NCBI GenBank assembly: GCA_017516005.1
Contig: JAFWDU010000007.1
Location: 1 to 64,000, forward strand
Origin: Oscillospiraceae bacterium
Lineage (GTDB): Bacteria > Bacillota > Clostridia > Oscillospirales > Oscillospiraceae
DNA: 64,000 bases
Direction of reading: 5' to 3'
The notes below the pieces were generated by a model. The model did not search any database. It saw only the letters and a program-made list of their open reading frames with translations, and was not told the origin of the DNA. This document shows, piece after piece, positions 16,585 to 26,455 of this stretch (its first letter is position 1; every line of letters starts with the position of its first letter). Position numbers and translations under genes: made by a program.

Positions 16585-19044
16585 TCAGTCATATGGATTC
16601 AGGTCTGCATATACGGTGATCTCCCGGTTCTTGCGGTCTGCGGAGAAATCACGCAGCATTCCTGAAATCAGCTGCCGCGCAAGGCGGCTACCAGGTACAT
16701 TCAGGGTCAGTTGGTAGCGGTATAGATTGTTTACCCGCAGGATTGCGGCAGGTGCCGGACCCAGAATCTGCATCTGCACCGCTTCATAGGGCGGCTGCCC
16801 CAAAGCGGAGATCAGATTCTTCCGGAAAGTTTCCGCCCCGGCAGAAACGGTCTTCTCTTCCATTCCGGCAAAAGAGATGCAGATCAGGTCCGCAAAAGGC
16901 GGACAGCGCCGCAGCTCACGCAGGCGGATCTCCAGATCGAAGAACGCTTCGTAATCCTGCTCCGCGGCGAGGCGGATCACAGTGCTCTGGGGAGTCATGG
17001 TCTGCACAATCGCCAGGCCGGCGTCCGCTCCTCTTCCAGAACGGCCGACCACCTGGGTCAGCATGGAAAAGCATGTTTCCGAAGCGCGGAAGGATCCCAG
17101 GTACAGGCTGGTATCGGCGTCCAGAACCCCGACCAGGGTAACATTTTCAAAATTCAGTCCCTTTGCGACCATCTGGGTGCCGATCAGGATCGGAATCTTC
17201 TCCCTCTGGAACCGGCTCAGAATCGCCTCATGGGAATTGGTTGCGCTGATAGTGTCGGCGTCCATCCGCTCCGTCCGAATGCCGGGAAGAAGCTGTTCCA
17301 GCTCCATCTCCACGCTCTGCGTACCGGTTCCCACCATCTTATACGCGCCGCCGCATTTCGGGCATCGCATGGGAAGCGGTTCGGAGTGCCCGCAATAATG
17401 GCACATCAGGCGCCCGTTCGCCGCGTGATAGGTCAGATGGACGCTGCATCGCGGACATTCGGGAACATCCCCGCATTCCACGCACATTACCATACGGCTT
17501 GCCCCGCGTCGGTTGAGAAACAGGATCGCCTGGTGGCCCCCGTCCACGCATCTGCGAAGCTCGGAAAGCAGTTTTGCGCTGATCGCGCCAGCGTTCCCGT
17601 TTTTCAGTTCCTCCTTCATATCCACGATCTGGACAGGCGGCAGACTGCGGCCGTTGTAGCGTCCGGAAAGGGTTAGAAGGGTATACGCACCGGTTTTTGC
17701 CCGGTACATGCTCTCCACGCTGGGCGTTGCCGAGCCAAGAAGAACCAGTGCTCCGGATTGTCTTCCGCGATACTGGGCGACTTCCCGGGCGTGGTAGCGC
17801 GGTGAGTTTTCGGATTTATAGGAATGCTCCTGTTCTTCATCCACAATAATCAGGCCGAGATCCTCCGCGGGGGCAAAAACTGCCGAACGGGTCCCGATGA
17901 TTACCTTTGCCAGTCCGTCCCGGATGCGCTTCCATTCATCATAGCGCTCACCAATCCGAAGAGAGGAATGAAGCACTGCGACCTCATCCCCGAAGCGAGC
18001 GGAAACGGTGGAGAGGAGCTGCGGTGTAAGTGCGATTTCCGGAACCAGCAGCATGGCACGTTTGCCCTCCGCCAGAACCTGCTCCATCAGGCGAAGGTAG
18101 ACCATGGTTTTCCCGCTTCCGGTCACGCCGTACAGCAGAGCGCAGCCTGGTTCGGCCAAATGCATCTGTTCGCAGAGTGCGTCATACGCCCTGCGCTGTT
18201 CCGGAGAGAGCACAATCGGCGCCGCCTGTGCAGGATCCGGATGATAATCCGGTCTGCGGAAAGCTTCTTCCTGGCGGAAAGATAGAAAGCCAAGCTCTTC
18301 CAGCCGCTTCAGGGTTGAACTGCCCGCACCGGTATAATAGCAGAGTTCCTTTACGCTGCAGGTTCCAAGGACAGCAAGCAGTTCCAGAACGGAAGCCTGA
18401 AGAGCTGCGCCGCGTCGTTTCTTTGCAGCATAGCTCAGAGCCTCCTCCACACTGACGCTGAGTTCGGCCAGGCTTTCCGTTTTGTCCTTTACACGGCGTT
18501 CCAGATCCATCTGCGTGGACAGATACTTCCGGCGTATCAGAATCCGGAGAGCTTCCTGCAGTTCCTGCCGCTGGTAGATCTTCAGAAGCTGGCTGTCCGA
18601 TGCGCTGCCCCCCAGATCCAGTATGGATTGGAGAACTGCAGCAGCGGAGGGGGCCGTACTGAGCCTGTCCATCACATTCTCCGGCAAGTCATCTGTTATC
18701 TGGTAGTTTCCCTCGCGGGCAAACCACAGGCCTGCCGGCAGCATGGCACGCATAGCATCGTAAAAGGTGCAAAACGAGCGTTCCCGGACAAAGGCGGCCA
18801 GGCGCAGCATGTTTTCGCTCAGCACAGGCTCTTCATCCAGGATTCGCTCAATTGCTTTCAGATTTTCGGTTGGTCCTTCCCCGACTGTCAGGATCATTCC
18901 TTCCGTCTGCCGGTTTCCGCGTCCAAAAGGAACCATGACCCGTTTCCCGGGGCGAATCTGGTCTGCGAGAGATTCTGGCACCGCATAACTGTACGGTTTA
19001 TCCAGGACATAGAGTGCCGAGGACACCGCGATTTGACAGATCAT
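16585..19044 (-). CDS. priA: primosomal protein N' (replication restart helicase)
   Basis: An 819-residue superfamily 2 DNA helicase that reloads the replisome at stalled forks. The N-terminal 3' DNA-binding domain starts MICQIAVSSALYVLDKPYSY. Walker A is GVTGSGKTMVYL and Walker B is IIVDEEQEHSYK. Between the helicase motifs is the eight-cysteine zinc domain (CVECGDVPECPRC, then CHYCGHSEPLPMRCPKCGG). GGAGG six bases before the ATG sets the start. It lies between rpoZ and def as in many Clostridia. Confidence 0.97.
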   Translation of the reverse strand: MICQIAVSSALYVLDKPYSYAVPESLADQIRPGKRVMVPFGRGNRQTEGMILTVGEGPTENLKAIERILDEEPVLSENMLRLAAFVRERSFCTFYDAMRAMLPAGLWFAREGNYQITDDLPENVMDRLSTAPSAAAVLQSILDLGGSASDSQLLKIYQRQELQEALRILIRRKYLSTQMDLERRVKDKTESLAELSVSVEEALSYAAKKRRGAALQASVLELLAVLGTCSVKELCYYTGAGSSTLKRLEELGFLSFRQEEAFRRPDYHPDPAQAAPIVLSPEQRRAYDALCEQMHLAEPGCALLYGVTGSGKTMVYLRLMEQVLAEGKRAMLLVPEIALTPQLLSTVSARFGDEVAVLHSSLRIGERYDEWKRIRDGLAKVIIGTRSAVFAPAEDLGLIIVDEEQEHSYKSENSPRYHAREVAQYRGRQSGALVLLGSATPSVESMYRAKTGAYTLLTLSGRYNGRSLPPVQIVDMKEELKNGNAGAISAKLLSELRRCVDGGHQAILFLNRRGASRMVMCVECGDVPECPRCSVHLTYHAANGRLMCHYCGHSEPLPMRCPKCGGAYKMVGTGTQSVEMELEQLLPGIRTERMDADTISATNSHEAILSRFQREKIPILIGTQMVAKGLNFENVTLVGVLDADTSLYLGSFRASETCFSMLTQVVGRSGRGADAGLAIVQTMTPQSTVIRLAAEQDYEAFFDLEIRLRELRRCPPFADLICISFAGMEEKTVSAGAETFRKNLISALGQPPYEAVQMQILGPAPAAILRVNNLYRYQLTLNVPGSRLARQLISGMLRDFSADRKNREITVYADLNPYD

Positions 19045-19072
19045 GGCGTGCCTCCTCTCTTTCTTCTCGCGC

Positions 19073-19279
19073 TTACTTCAGATAGTCTTCCTTCACCTTT
19101 GCCATCAGTTCGCCGTCAGCAACCTCCTGAATGGCAAGTGTAACCGGCTTTTCCGTCAGCGGAGTCTGATTCTCTTCCGCTTCGATTGAGATCTGACGGG
19201 CTCTGTGTGCGACAACGTTCACAAGAAGATAGCGGCTGTCGACATTTTTCAAAAGTTTAGATACGGGCGGGTACAGCAT
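19073..19279 (-). CDS. rpoZ: RNA polymerase omega subunit
   Basis: A 68-residue protein with the omega core (RYLLVNVVAHRARQI and the C-terminal PVTLAIQEVADGEL). Omega helps to fold and hold the beta-prime subunit. It follows gmk by three bases; the gmk-rpoZ pair is found in most bacteria. Confidence 0.95.
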   Translation of the reverse strand: MLYPPVSKLLKNVDSRYLLVNVVAHRARQISIEAEENQTPLTEKPVTLAIQEVADGELMAKVKEDYLK

Positions 19280-19282
19280 GGT

Positions 19283-19879
19283 TTAGTCCTCCTTCAGCAG
19301 GTCGAGCTGCCGCTCGGCTCTGCACTTTTCAGCTTTCATAATGGATTCGATCCGGTCGGCGGTACGCTCCACCAGATCCGATACAACAATATAATCATAG
19401 GCGGGGGCCTGTGTATATTCCCACTTTGCCTTTTCCAGGCGGGACGCAATCTTATCCGGCGGTGTGTCGCCGCGGCCGGTCAGCCGCCGCTCCAGTTCCC
19501 CAAAAGAAGGGGCTGCAAGAAAAATCAGAATTGCTTCCGGGCGTTTTTCCTTCACCTGCATGGCTCCAACCGGCTCGATGTCAAGCAGGATATCCACGCC
19601 GGCATCCAGTGCCTCGTCCACGGGCGCAGCAGGCGTTCCGTAATAATTCCCCACATATTCCGCCCATTCCAGCAGTTCCCCGCCGTCGCGCAGTGTCTCA
19701 AAGCGGCTGCGGTCCATAAAGTAGTAACTCTTGCCCTCCGTCTCACCCGGACGCATTGGCCGGGTGGTAGCGGAGACGGAAAACTGAAGATTGGGCTGAT
19801 GTTTCATCACTTCCGCAACGGCAGTTGATTTTCCAACGCCGGACGGGCCGGAGAGTACGATGAGAAGTCCTCTTTTCAC
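19283..19879 (-). CDS. gmk: guanylate kinase
   Basis: Converts GMP to GDP with ATP. The P loop GPSGVGKST is at residues 10-18 and the GMP-binding segment contains [11 protein letters not shown] and GKSYYFMDR. At 198 residues it has the standard length. The start overlaps the end of remA by four bases. Confidence 0.97.
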   Translation of the reverse strand: MKRGLLIVLSGPSGVGKSTAVAEVMKHQPNLQFSVSATTRPMRPGETEGKSYYFMDRSRFETLRDGGELLEWAEYVGNYYGTPAAPVDEALDAGVDILLDIEPVGAMQVKEKRPEAILIFLAAPSFGELERRLTGRGDTPPDKIASRLEKAKWEYTQAPAYDYIVVSDLVERTADRIESIMKAEKCRAERQLDLLKED

Positions 19880-20136
19880 GATTTCTCGTCCTCCTCTTCT
19901 CCTTTCTCCTGCATGCGTGCCGCGACTGTCTCGGGCAGTACAGCGGAAAGGATAATATGATCCGTATCCATAACGATCACTGCACGGGCGCGGCGTCCGT
20001 AGGTCGCATCAATAAGCATGCTTCTGTCACGCGCTTCCTGAATAATGCGCTTGATCGGCGCTGAGTTCGGACTGACAATTGCCAAAATACGCCCGGCGGA
20101 GACTACATTTCCAAAACCGATATTAATGAGTTTCAT
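19876..20136 (-). CDS. remA: RemA-like regulator (DUF370)
   Basis: An 86-residue protein of the DUF370 family ([19 protein letters not shown] and [15 protein letters not shown]). In Bacillus subtilis RemA is a DNA-binding activator of matrix and osmoprotection genes that forms ring-shaped oligomers. The order yicC-remA-gmk-rpoZ is conserved in Bacillota. The C-terminus ends with a charged tail ([10 protein letters not shown]) that is not part of the core. Its targets here are unknown. Confidence 0.93.
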   Translation of the reverse strand: MKLINIGFGNVVSAGRILAIVSPNSAPIKRIIQEARDRSMLIDATYGRRARAVIVMDTDHIILSAVLPETVAARMQEKGEEEDEKS

Positions 20137-20145
20137 CTGATCCCC

Positions 20146-21024
20146 TCATTCGATATTCTGCGCCTGTTCCCGGATCTTCTCCAGCTCTGCCTTGATCTCA
20201 ACCACAGTGCGTGCCTGTTCCAGGTCATTTCCCTTGGATCCGATGGTGTTTGCTTCCCGATTCAGTTCCTGCAGAAGGAAATCCAGTTTGCGTCCAATGG
20301 CGCCGCCGTCGCGGAGCATCTGTCCAAGCTGATCCAGATGGCTCTTCAGGCGGACGGTTTCCTCATCCACGGCGATCTTGTCCGCATAGATGGCGGCTTC
20401 CGTAAGAATTCTTGCCTCATCAATTGCGGTATTCTCCAGCACTTCTCGGATCTTGTTTTCAAGCCGGGTGCGGTATTCAGCAAGTGTCACCGGGGAGCGC
20501 TCCTCCACCCGTTCGGTCAGGGCAAGAATGGTTGCGGATCTCTTCTCCAGATCCGCCTGCAGTGCGGCGCCTTCCCTGGTCCGCATCTCGTTGAAGCGCT
20601 CCAGTGCCTGCGCGGTTACGCTCAGCAGGTCCGTCTTCATCTCATCCTCATCCTGCTCGCGGCTCTTGAGCGCGAACACGTCGGGAAGGGAGGCGAGTTT
20701 CATTACCGATATATCATCGATCACGCCGTAATCTTCGGAAACGGAACGAAGGGCATTCAGATAGGCCTCCAGTACCGGCCGGTTGAGGACTACTTCCTGG
20801 TCTGACTCCTCAGGAACGGAAACACTGACGTAGATGTCAACTTTTCCCCTGGAAATATAGCCCTTGACCTGCTGCTTCACTTCATCCTCGCAGAAGCTGT
20901 AGGCTCTGGGGAGACGGACGCCGCAGTCCAGATACCGGTTGTTGACGCTTTTGATCTCCACCGTAAATTCCCTGCCGTGGAGATTCTGCACTGCCCGGCC
21001 ATAGCCGGTCATGCTTTTGATCAT
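20146..21024 (-). CDS. yicC: YicC/YloC family endoribonuclease
   Basis: A 292-residue protein with the typical beginning MIKSMTGYGRA and EIKSVNNRYLD, and the C-terminal DUF1732 block (KLDFLLQELNREANTIGSK). Family members form hexameric endoribonucleases acting in RNA turnover. It begins the conserved yicC-remA-gmk-rpoZ block, ten bases upstream of remA. Confidence 0.94.
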   Translation of the reverse strand: MIKSMTGYGRAVQNLHGREFTVEIKSVNNRYLDCGVRLPRAYSFCEDEVKQQVKGYISRGKVDIYVSVSVPEESDQEVVLNRPVLEAYLNALRSVSEDYGVIDDISVMKLASLPDVFALKSREQDEDEMKTDLLSVTAQALERFNEMRTREGAALQADLEKRSATILALTERVEERSPVTLAEYRTRLENKIREVLENTAIDEARILTEAAIYADKIAVDEETVRLKSHLDQLGQMLRDGGAIGRKLDFLLQELNREANTIGSKGNDLEQARTVVEIKAELEKIREQAQNIE

Positions 21025-21041
21025 GGGAGATTCTTCCCCTT

Positions 21042-21563
21042 TCAGTCGAATTTGAAATGCTTCCCGATCCGCTCCTGATAAAAAGCGATCAGTCGGCTCA
21101 ATGCCCAGTCAAAAACCGCAAATACCACGCCGCCGAGGAGAAAGACCAGCACAGTCAGTCCGAACGGCGGGGAGAACAGTTCTGCAAACAGTTCCCGCAG
21201 CCCGAAATAGAGGCCGAACAGGATCAGGTAAAACAGCAGGAACTTGCAGATCCATTCTGCCAACCGGCTGTGCATCTGCTCGAAAAGACTTTTGCAGACC
21301 GGATAATGCCCCATCAGGCAATAAAGTACGGCGACGTTTTTGCCTGGCAGTATGAGAAGTGCCAGGATGCCCGCCGCCGCCCAGGCAAGCAGCGCCCAGA
21401 CACGGCCGCAGGAGAGCACAGCCGCTGCAATCAGCAGGCTGGCTGCCGCATACAGCCCCAGCTTCCCCCCCGGAGCAGCGGAAGCAAGGAACAGGATCCC
21501 CACCGTCACGGCTGCGATAGATGCGCAGAAGCTCAGCTTTCGCGTAGAGGGCTTCAGCAGCAT
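21042..21563 (-). CDS. hypothetical membrane protein
   Basis: I do not recognise this 173-residue protein. It has about five hydrophobic segments: two near residues 10-60, one at 58-80, a long one at 108-130 and one at 133-155. The C-terminus is basic ([12 protein letters not shown]) and probably cytoplasmic. It overlaps the end of the J-domain gene by ten bases and lies 17 bases before yicC, so it is co-transcribed with both. A role with the J protein is possible from context only. Confidence 0.75.
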   Translation of the reverse strand: MLLKPSTRKLSFCASIAAVTVGILFLASAAPGGKLGLYAAASLLIAAAVLSCGRVWALLAWAAAGILALLILPGKNVAVLYCLMGHYPVCKSLFEQMHSRLAEWICKFLLFYLILFGLYFGLRELFAELFSPPFGLTVLVFLLGGVVFAVFDWALSRLIAFYQERIGKHFKFD

Positions 21564-22180
21564 GGGATCAGGTCACCGCCCATCATCTCGCAGCAGCAGT
21601 CCGCACAGAGGAGCGAACTGCAGACGGAACAGCCGTCCACATTGCCGCCTCCGTTGCCGCCCCGGTACATCCCAGAGCCGTTAATCACATTCAGCGCCTG
21701 ATGGTATTCCAGATTGCCCGGTGCCATCTGACAGGCGATCTCATAGTTCCGTCTTGCCTCGTCCATCCAGCCTTTCCGGTAGGCAATGGACCCGGAGAGG
21801 AAATACCATTCCGCGTCTCTTGTTGCGATGGCATTGAGCTGATCCTCTGCGACCTGGATCTTGCCCAGATTGATGTTCTGACGTACCTGGGCATAGGCGG
21901 GAGACGAGCCGTAGCTGTTCTGGCTTCCGCCAAATCCGCTTCTGCCGTAGCTCCCGCTCTGGCCGGTGCTGCCGTAACTGCTGTTCGCGCTTTGGCCGTT
22001 CTTGGTCAGAATATCATACGCTTCGTTGATTTCCTGCATTTTCTCCTGTGCAAGATCCGCCAGCGGGTTGTCCGTATAGTTGTCCGGGTGGTACTTTCTT
22101 GCAAGTTCCCGGTAGGCACGCTTGATTTCTTCGTCCGAAGCGCCGGGTTTGACGCCCAGAACCTCATAGGGATCTCTCAT
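21554..22180 (-). CDS. J-domain protein with cysteine-rich tail
   Basis: A 208-residue DnaJ-like protein. The J domain (1-68) has [20 protein letters not shown] and the DnaK-stimulating tripeptide HPD ([11 protein letters not shown]). A Gly/Ser/Tyr-rich linker follows (about 75-105), then a short helical, TPR-like part with [19 protein letters not shown], and a cysteine-rich C-terminus ([17 protein letters not shown] and a final CC). It is not full-length DnaJ because the classical zinc domain and peptide-binding domains are absent. It overlaps the DUF5685 gene by four bases. The cysteine tail suggests metal or Fe-S cluster binding, which is an inference. Confidence 0.88.
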   Translation of the reverse strand: MRDPYEVLGVKPGASDEEIKRAYRELARKYHPDNYTDNPLADLAQEKMQEINEAYDILTKNGQSANSSYGSTGQSGSYGRSGFGGSQNSYGSSPAYAQVRQNINLGKIQVAEDQLNAIATRDAEWYFLSGSIAYRKGWMDEARRNYEIACQMAPGNLEYHQALNVINGSGMYRGGNGGGNVDGCSVCSSLLCADCCCEMMGGDLIPCC

Positions 22181-23061
22181 TGCGTTCTCCTCATTTTCAT
22201 AACGCTGCTCCGGAAGCTTCCGTCCGCCACGCTTTGGAGCACAGCGGGAAGCCCGAGACAGATAATGTTGTGCAGCAGCTCGTCCGAGCCCTTCAGGGGC
22301 AGAAGATCCAGCGCAGCTTCCGCCCGGTTCAGTGACTGGAAAATGCTTTGCTTCAAATATGCCAGATCTTCCGGAGAAAGCATACCGTTCCTGACATCAA
22401 AGCGGTAAAGAAGCGGGTTGAATCTGCCTTTTGCTGCGTCTTTTTTCAGATCCTCCAGCGCATCCACCAGATACAGATAGCGGCCCACATGGAGCAGGAG
22501 TTCTTTCGCCGGCCGCTGCAGTGACGGTTCCCGGAAGTAGTCCGAACAGGCGCACAGCATCTGCGCAAAAGCATCTGCATGCCGATCCATAACCGGATCC
22601 CGGCTCTGCTCCAGTTCCCAGATTCTGTTCATCTGCTCTGCCGTCTTTTCTGCCAGTTCCGGTGCGATCCGGTCTGCTTTCCGTTTTGCTCCGCGCAGAA
22701 GGACTTTGCCGAGGCCGGCGGCAAGCTTCCGGAATCCCCGCTCGTCGTGCAGAGCGTCCGACAGTTTTTCGTATGTGAAGATGACATTGGCGGCAGCGGT
22801 GAAGGTCATGGCATCGCTTTCCGGCGCGCATGCCCGGCAGCGCCACGGCCTGGCTGGACAGCGGCAGCGGGTTCTCTGTGCCTCCGGTTCCATTCCGGAG
22901 AGGATGAGGTACAGCAGCAGCAGATCATAGCTGACTGTAAAACGGGCAGCGAAGCCGAACCGCTTTCCCAGACTTCTGCAAAGCCCGCAGTAGTCCGCCT
23001 GAAACTGTTCCAGGGTCCGAACCTTCAGTTCTCCCCGAAGCGGCCGGACATATCCGAACAT
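22177..23061 (-). CDS. DUF5685 family protein
   Basis: A 294-residue mostly helical protein beginning [14 protein letters not shown] with the motif [13 protein letters not shown], the mark of DUF5685. A second cysteine cluster lies near residues 84-98 ([13 protein letters not shown]). The function of the family is unknown; in Clostridia it is found beside J-domain proteins, as here, where the two genes overlap by four bases. The cysteines and helical bundle would fit a metal-binding role, but this is only inferred. Confidence 0.85.
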   Translation of the reverse strand: MFGYVRPLRGELKVRTLEQFQADYCGLCRSLGKRFGFAARFTVSYDLLLLYLILSGMEPEAQRTRCRCPARPWRCRACAPESDAMTFTAAANVIFTYEKLSDALHDERGFRKLAAGLGKVLLRGAKRKADRIAPELAEKTAEQMNRIWELEQSRDPVMDRHADAFAQMLCACSDYFREPSLQRPAKELLLHVGRYLYLVDALEDLKKDAAKGRFNPLLYRFDVRNGMLSPEDLAYLKQSIFQSLNRAEAALDLLPLKGSDELLHNIICLGLPAVLQSVADGSFRSSVMKMRRTQ

Positions 23062-24359
23062 CAGCCGCTCTCCGCGGAATCAGGGCTTTCCCCGGATCCC
23101 GCTGCCTGCGATCCCTCTTCCCCGGTGTTTGCCTCGGAGCGGTCAACCAGACTGACAGAGATCGTCTTTTCCCCGATGATTCCCACATTGGGGAAGCCGT
23201 CGATATAGATGGTCACAGGCACTTCATAGGTGCCCGGCTTGTTGTAGTTCGTCAGATCTGCAACCGCGCGGACATTGTTGCTGCTGACCTGCTCCACATC
23301 TTCGGACGGTCCGCGGATGCTGACAAGGACCTGGCTGGTCAGGGGCTCTGTAATCAGGTCCTCGGATTCTCCGATAAACTCCACCGACCCGGCGCGGATT
23401 TTCTTGGTGCTCAGGCCGCGAAGTTCCACTGTCACGGTTGCCGTCTCCTCACCTGACACGTTCTTTGCCTGGTTCGGAATGATGATGGGGAATTCATAGG
23501 TGGCGACATCCTCGATTTCCGAGAGGTCGATATTCCCAAGCGGACTGTAGTTGAATCCGTCTACGACGGCCGCATCACCGGAAATCTTGATGGTAGACGG
23601 CTCAATGGTGACAAAGGCATTGGCTTCTGTCACGCCGCCCCCGTAAAGGAGATTGACATGCAGCGGCACCTCTTTCAGCTTGCTGACGGGGAGCGTCACC
23701 TGCACCTGATCCACACTGGTGCTGATCTCGTCACGCTCAGCCGGTGTATCGTCCTCTTTCATCAGCGTAAAATCCGCATACTCAATTACCGTATTCTGGA
23801 GATTGGTGCGGGAAATCGTGACAAGCGCGTAGGCAATGGGCGCAACATCCTCATCTGCGCCGGAGATTTCAATGCTCTCCTGGTCAAATGTCATGGTGCC
23901 CACTTCATAGCCTTCGGCCGGTGTTCCGTCAAAGCTGCCACGAACCTCAATCTCTTTCCTGGTCAGATTCACAACCGTATAGGAGATCGCGCCGGGTGAA
24001 CGTTCTGTAATGCTGATTTCGCTGGTGTTCACATTGGCCGGATAGGTCACGGAATAGTTGGAGGTATAAGACTTGGCGCGGCGCACCGTGCTCATATCTA
24101 CGGTAATGCCGATATTGGCCGCGGAGAGCTGACTCAGCTCCGAGCGCTTGCCGGTAAGCTTCAGGGTAACCGTGGAGTCCTGCCCGGAGGCAACAATCAG
24201 GCCATAGTCATCCCGGATAACATCCTGGCCGACAAAGTTGACCGGTATATCACGGATCTCCACGGTATCCTCCGGATTTACTACGGTCACAACATAAATC
24301 CAGAGAGCCAGCGCCACAATCAACGCCGTCAGTATGGATACGATTTGACTCTTTTGCAT
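23061..24359 (-). CDS. cdaR: YbbR-domain regulator of diadenylate cyclase
   Basis: A 432-residue protein with one N-terminal membrane helix (residues 7-27) followed by several extracellular YbbR repeats, each beginning with segments such as VEIRDIPVNFVGQ and EVPLHVNLLYGGG. CdaR binds and modulates CdaA at the membrane. The C-terminus ends in a Ser/Gly/Glu-rich tail. It lies four bases after cdaA. The usual third gene of this operon, glmM, does not follow. Confidence 0.92.
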   Translation of the reverse strand: MQKSQIVSILTALIVALALWIYVVTVVNPEDTVEIRDIPVNFVGQDVIRDDYGLIVASGQDSTVTLKLTGKRSELSQLSAANIGITVDMSTVRRAKSYTSNYSVTYPANVNTSEISITERSPGAISYTVVNLTRKEIEVRGSFDGTPAEGYEVGTMTFDQESIEISGADEDVAPIAYALVTISRTNLQNTVIEYADFTLMKEDDTPAERDEISTSVDQVQVTLPVSKLKEVPLHVNLLYGGGVTEANAFVTIEPSTIKISGDAAVVDGFNYSPLGNIDLSEIEDVATYEFPIIIPNQAKNVSGEETATVTVELRGLSTKKIRAGSVEFIGESEDLITEPLTSQVLVSIRGPSEDVEQVSSNNVRAVADLTNYNKPGTYEVPVTIYIDGFPNVGIIGEKTISVSLVDRSEANTGEEGSQAAGSGESPDSAESG

Positions 24360-24363
24360 GGGA

Positions 24364-25230
24364 TTAACCCTTCTTCCAATTCTTCAGGAACAGCCGATTG
24401 ATCCAGTCTCTGACTGTCTCCGGTCTCTTTTCCTCCTCCGTCACAAGCTCACTGGTCAGGAGGCGGGCAAGTGTCTCTTCGGTGAGGTTTCTCTTGAGCA
24501 TGCCGGCTTCCGCAACGGAGATCGTTCCGGATTCCTCTGAAACAATCACGACAACGCTGTCGTTCGCTTCACTCATTCCAATTCCCGCCCTGTGACGGGT
24601 GCCAAGATCCTTGCTCAGATTTGTCTTCTCCGTCAGAGGTAGTACGCACCCGGCTGCAGCAATGCGGGCGCCGGAGAGAATCACAGCGCCGTCATGGAGT
24701 GCGGAGTTGGGGAAAAAGATGCTGCGTAGGAGTGCATCAGAACAATCCGCCTGTATCACTGTACCGGTTTTGAAATAGTCATTCAGGGAATTGGCACGCT
24801 CAAATACAATCAGTGCACCCACCTTGTCACGGCTCATGCTTCCGCAGGCAGAGGCAACTGCACGGATGGTCTCCGCCATGCTCTCTTCGGACGGCCTGTC
24901 TGAGATGAGGTCCTGCAGGGTGCTTCCGCCCAGATGGTCCAGCATCCGGCGGAGCTCCGGCTGGAACATGACAACCAGTGCAACAACTCCGACTTCCATC
25001 ACTGCACGCAGAATCCAATTGATGGTATACATATGCAGCAGTCCGGTCAGGCCGGTTACTACGAAGAAGATGATAATCGCTTTCGCGATCCGAAACGCAC
25101 TGGTCGTGCGGATCAGACGGATCAGCCGATAGAGCAGATAGGCGACAACCAGTATATCAACAATATCCATAAATCCCGGCACCGGGATGGAGCTGAAAAT
25201 CTCAGAAAAAAAGTTCTTGATCTCACTCAA
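24364..25230 (-). CDS. cdaA: diadenylate cyclase CdaA
   Basis: Makes the second messenger c-di-AMP from two ATP. The 288-residue protein has three N-terminal membrane helices (within residues 15-85) and a DAC domain with the catalytic motifs LHDGAVIL and GTRHRAGIGMSE. c-di-AMP controls potassium and osmolyte transport and wall homeostasis in Bacillota. It heads the leftward operon behind its own promoter at 25275-25303 and diverges from moxR. Confidence 0.97.
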   Translation of the reverse strand: MSEIKNFFSEIFSSIPVPGFMDIVDILVVAYLLYRLIRLIRTTSAFRIAKAIIIFFVVTGLTGLLHMYTINWILRAVMEVGVVALVVMFQPELRRMLDHLGGSTLQDLISDRPSEESMAETIRAVASACGSMSRDKVGALIVFERANSLNDYFKTGTVIQADCSDALLRSIFFPNSALHDGAVILSGARIAAAGCVLPLTEKTNLSKDLGTRHRAGIGMSEANDSVVVIVSEESGTISVAEAGMLKRNLTEETLARLLTSELVTEEEKRPETVRDWINRLFLKNWKKG

Positions 25231-25274
25231 GGATGTTCACATCCCTTCCTGATAGGGGTAATCTAAATCAATTT

Positions 25275-25303
25275 ATTATAGCCGGAAAGCCACCTTCTGG
25301 CAA
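25275..25303 (-). promoter_or_regulatory. promoter of the cdaA operon
   Basis: Minus strand: -35 TTGCCA (25303-25298), 17-base spacer, -10 TATAAT (25280-25275). It is the only clear promoter seen before the 16-kb leftward gene run. Confidence 0.7.
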
Positions 25304-25450
25304 GTCAAAACCGGCGGAATTCATCCAAAATTCCGTTCGTTTTCAAAAGTTTTACATTTTCGTCTTTCCGGGCCCCCTTCATTCGGTCCCTTCCGTCACT
25401 TTTGACACAGACCTGTGCCCGCTGCACTGCTGAAAAGCTCCGGATAAAGC

Positions 25451-25479
25451 TTGCACTACTCATCATCAAAGGTTATAAT
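25451..25479 (+). promoter_or_regulatory. promoter of the moxR operon
   Basis: -35 TTGCAC (25451-25456), 17-base spacer, -10 TATAAT (25474-25479). Its position excludes translation starts before about 25486 and supports the GTG at 25514. Confidence 0.75.
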
Positions 25480-25513
25480 CAAAGCAAAATCAAGTTTCAG
25501 GGAGGAATTACCT

Positions 25514-26455
25514 GTGAATGATGTTCAGCGGCTCACCGCCGCCATTTCAGAAAATGTGGAGAAGGCCGTTGTCGGTAAAAAGGAAACCGTCAGTCTCATC
25601 CTGACCGCGCTGCTGGCGCAGGGCCATGTGCTTCTTGAGGATGTGCCCGGTCTCGGCAAAACCACCATTGTTTCCGCACTTGCGAAATCCATCGACTGCT
25701 CTTTCTCCAGAATTCAGTTTACCCCGGATGTGCTGCCCGGCGACATCACCGGCTACACCATGCCGAGCCTGACCACGGGAGAACGGAACGTGGTATTCGG
25801 CGCAGTCATGGCACAGATCGTTCTCGCCGACGAGATCAACCGCACCAGTCCCAAGACGCAGTCCGCGCTTCTGGAGGTCATGCAGGAAAATCAGCTGACC
25901 ATCGATGGTGTCAGTTATCCGGTTCCGCTTCCGTTCATGGTACTCGCCACGCAGAATCCCGTGAGCGCCATCGGCACCTATCCCCTTCCGGAAGCCCAGC
26001 TTGACCGTTTCCTGATGAAAATCTCCCTGGGTTACCCCACCCGCGCGGAAGAGGTGGAGATTCTCCGCCGTCACAGCACCGGCGCTCCCATTGAGCAGCT
26101 GAAGCCGGTCGCCACTGCGCAGGACATCCTCGACGCAATCGCCGCCCGCAGAGAGATCGTCTGCTCTCCCAAGGTTTCCGACTATATCGTTTCCATTGCG
26201 GAGGCGACCAGAAAGGATGAGCGGATTACGCTGGGCGTCAGTCCCAGAGGCTGCCTTGCTCTGATGGAATCCTGCCGTGCCAAAGCGCTCATGGAAGGCC
26301 GTGAATATGTCACGCCTGATGACGTTCAGGCGCTCTGCGTTCCGGTACTCGCCCACAGAATGGTCCTCAACAAGCAGAAGAACGTACGTCTGGAGAGCGC
26401 AGCTGTCATTCTCCAGGGCATCGTCCAGAATCTGCGGGTCCCCGGTCTGTCATGA
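25514..26455 (+). CDS. MoxR family AAA+ ATPase
   Basis: A 313-residue AAA+ chaperone-like ATPase. Walker A is DVPGLGKTTI, Walker B is LADEINRTSPKTQSALLEVM, and the sensor 1 segment is VLATQNPVSAIGTYPLPEAQ. The start is GTG at 25514 with GGAGG eight bases before it; the upstream in-frame part overlaps the promoter. MoxR proteins commonly act with DUF58 and transglutaminase partners encoded downstream, exactly as seen here, and are thought to help assemble or activate them. The three genes overlap by four bases each. Confidence 0.95.
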   Translation: MNDVQRLTAAISENVEKAVVGKKETVSLILTALLAQGHVLLEDVPGLGKTTIVSALAKSIDCSFSRIQFTPDVLPGDITGYTMPSLTTGERNVVFGAVMAQIVLADEINRTSPKTQSALLEVMQENQLTIDGVSYPVPLPFMVLATQNPVSAIGTYPLPEAQLDRFLMKISLGYPTRAEEVEILRRHSTGAPIEQLKPVATAQDILDAIAARREIVCSPKVSDYIVSIAEATRKDERITLGVSPRGCLALMESCRAKALMEGREYVTPDDVQALCVPVLAHRMVLNKQKNVRLESAAVILQGIVQNLRVPGLS

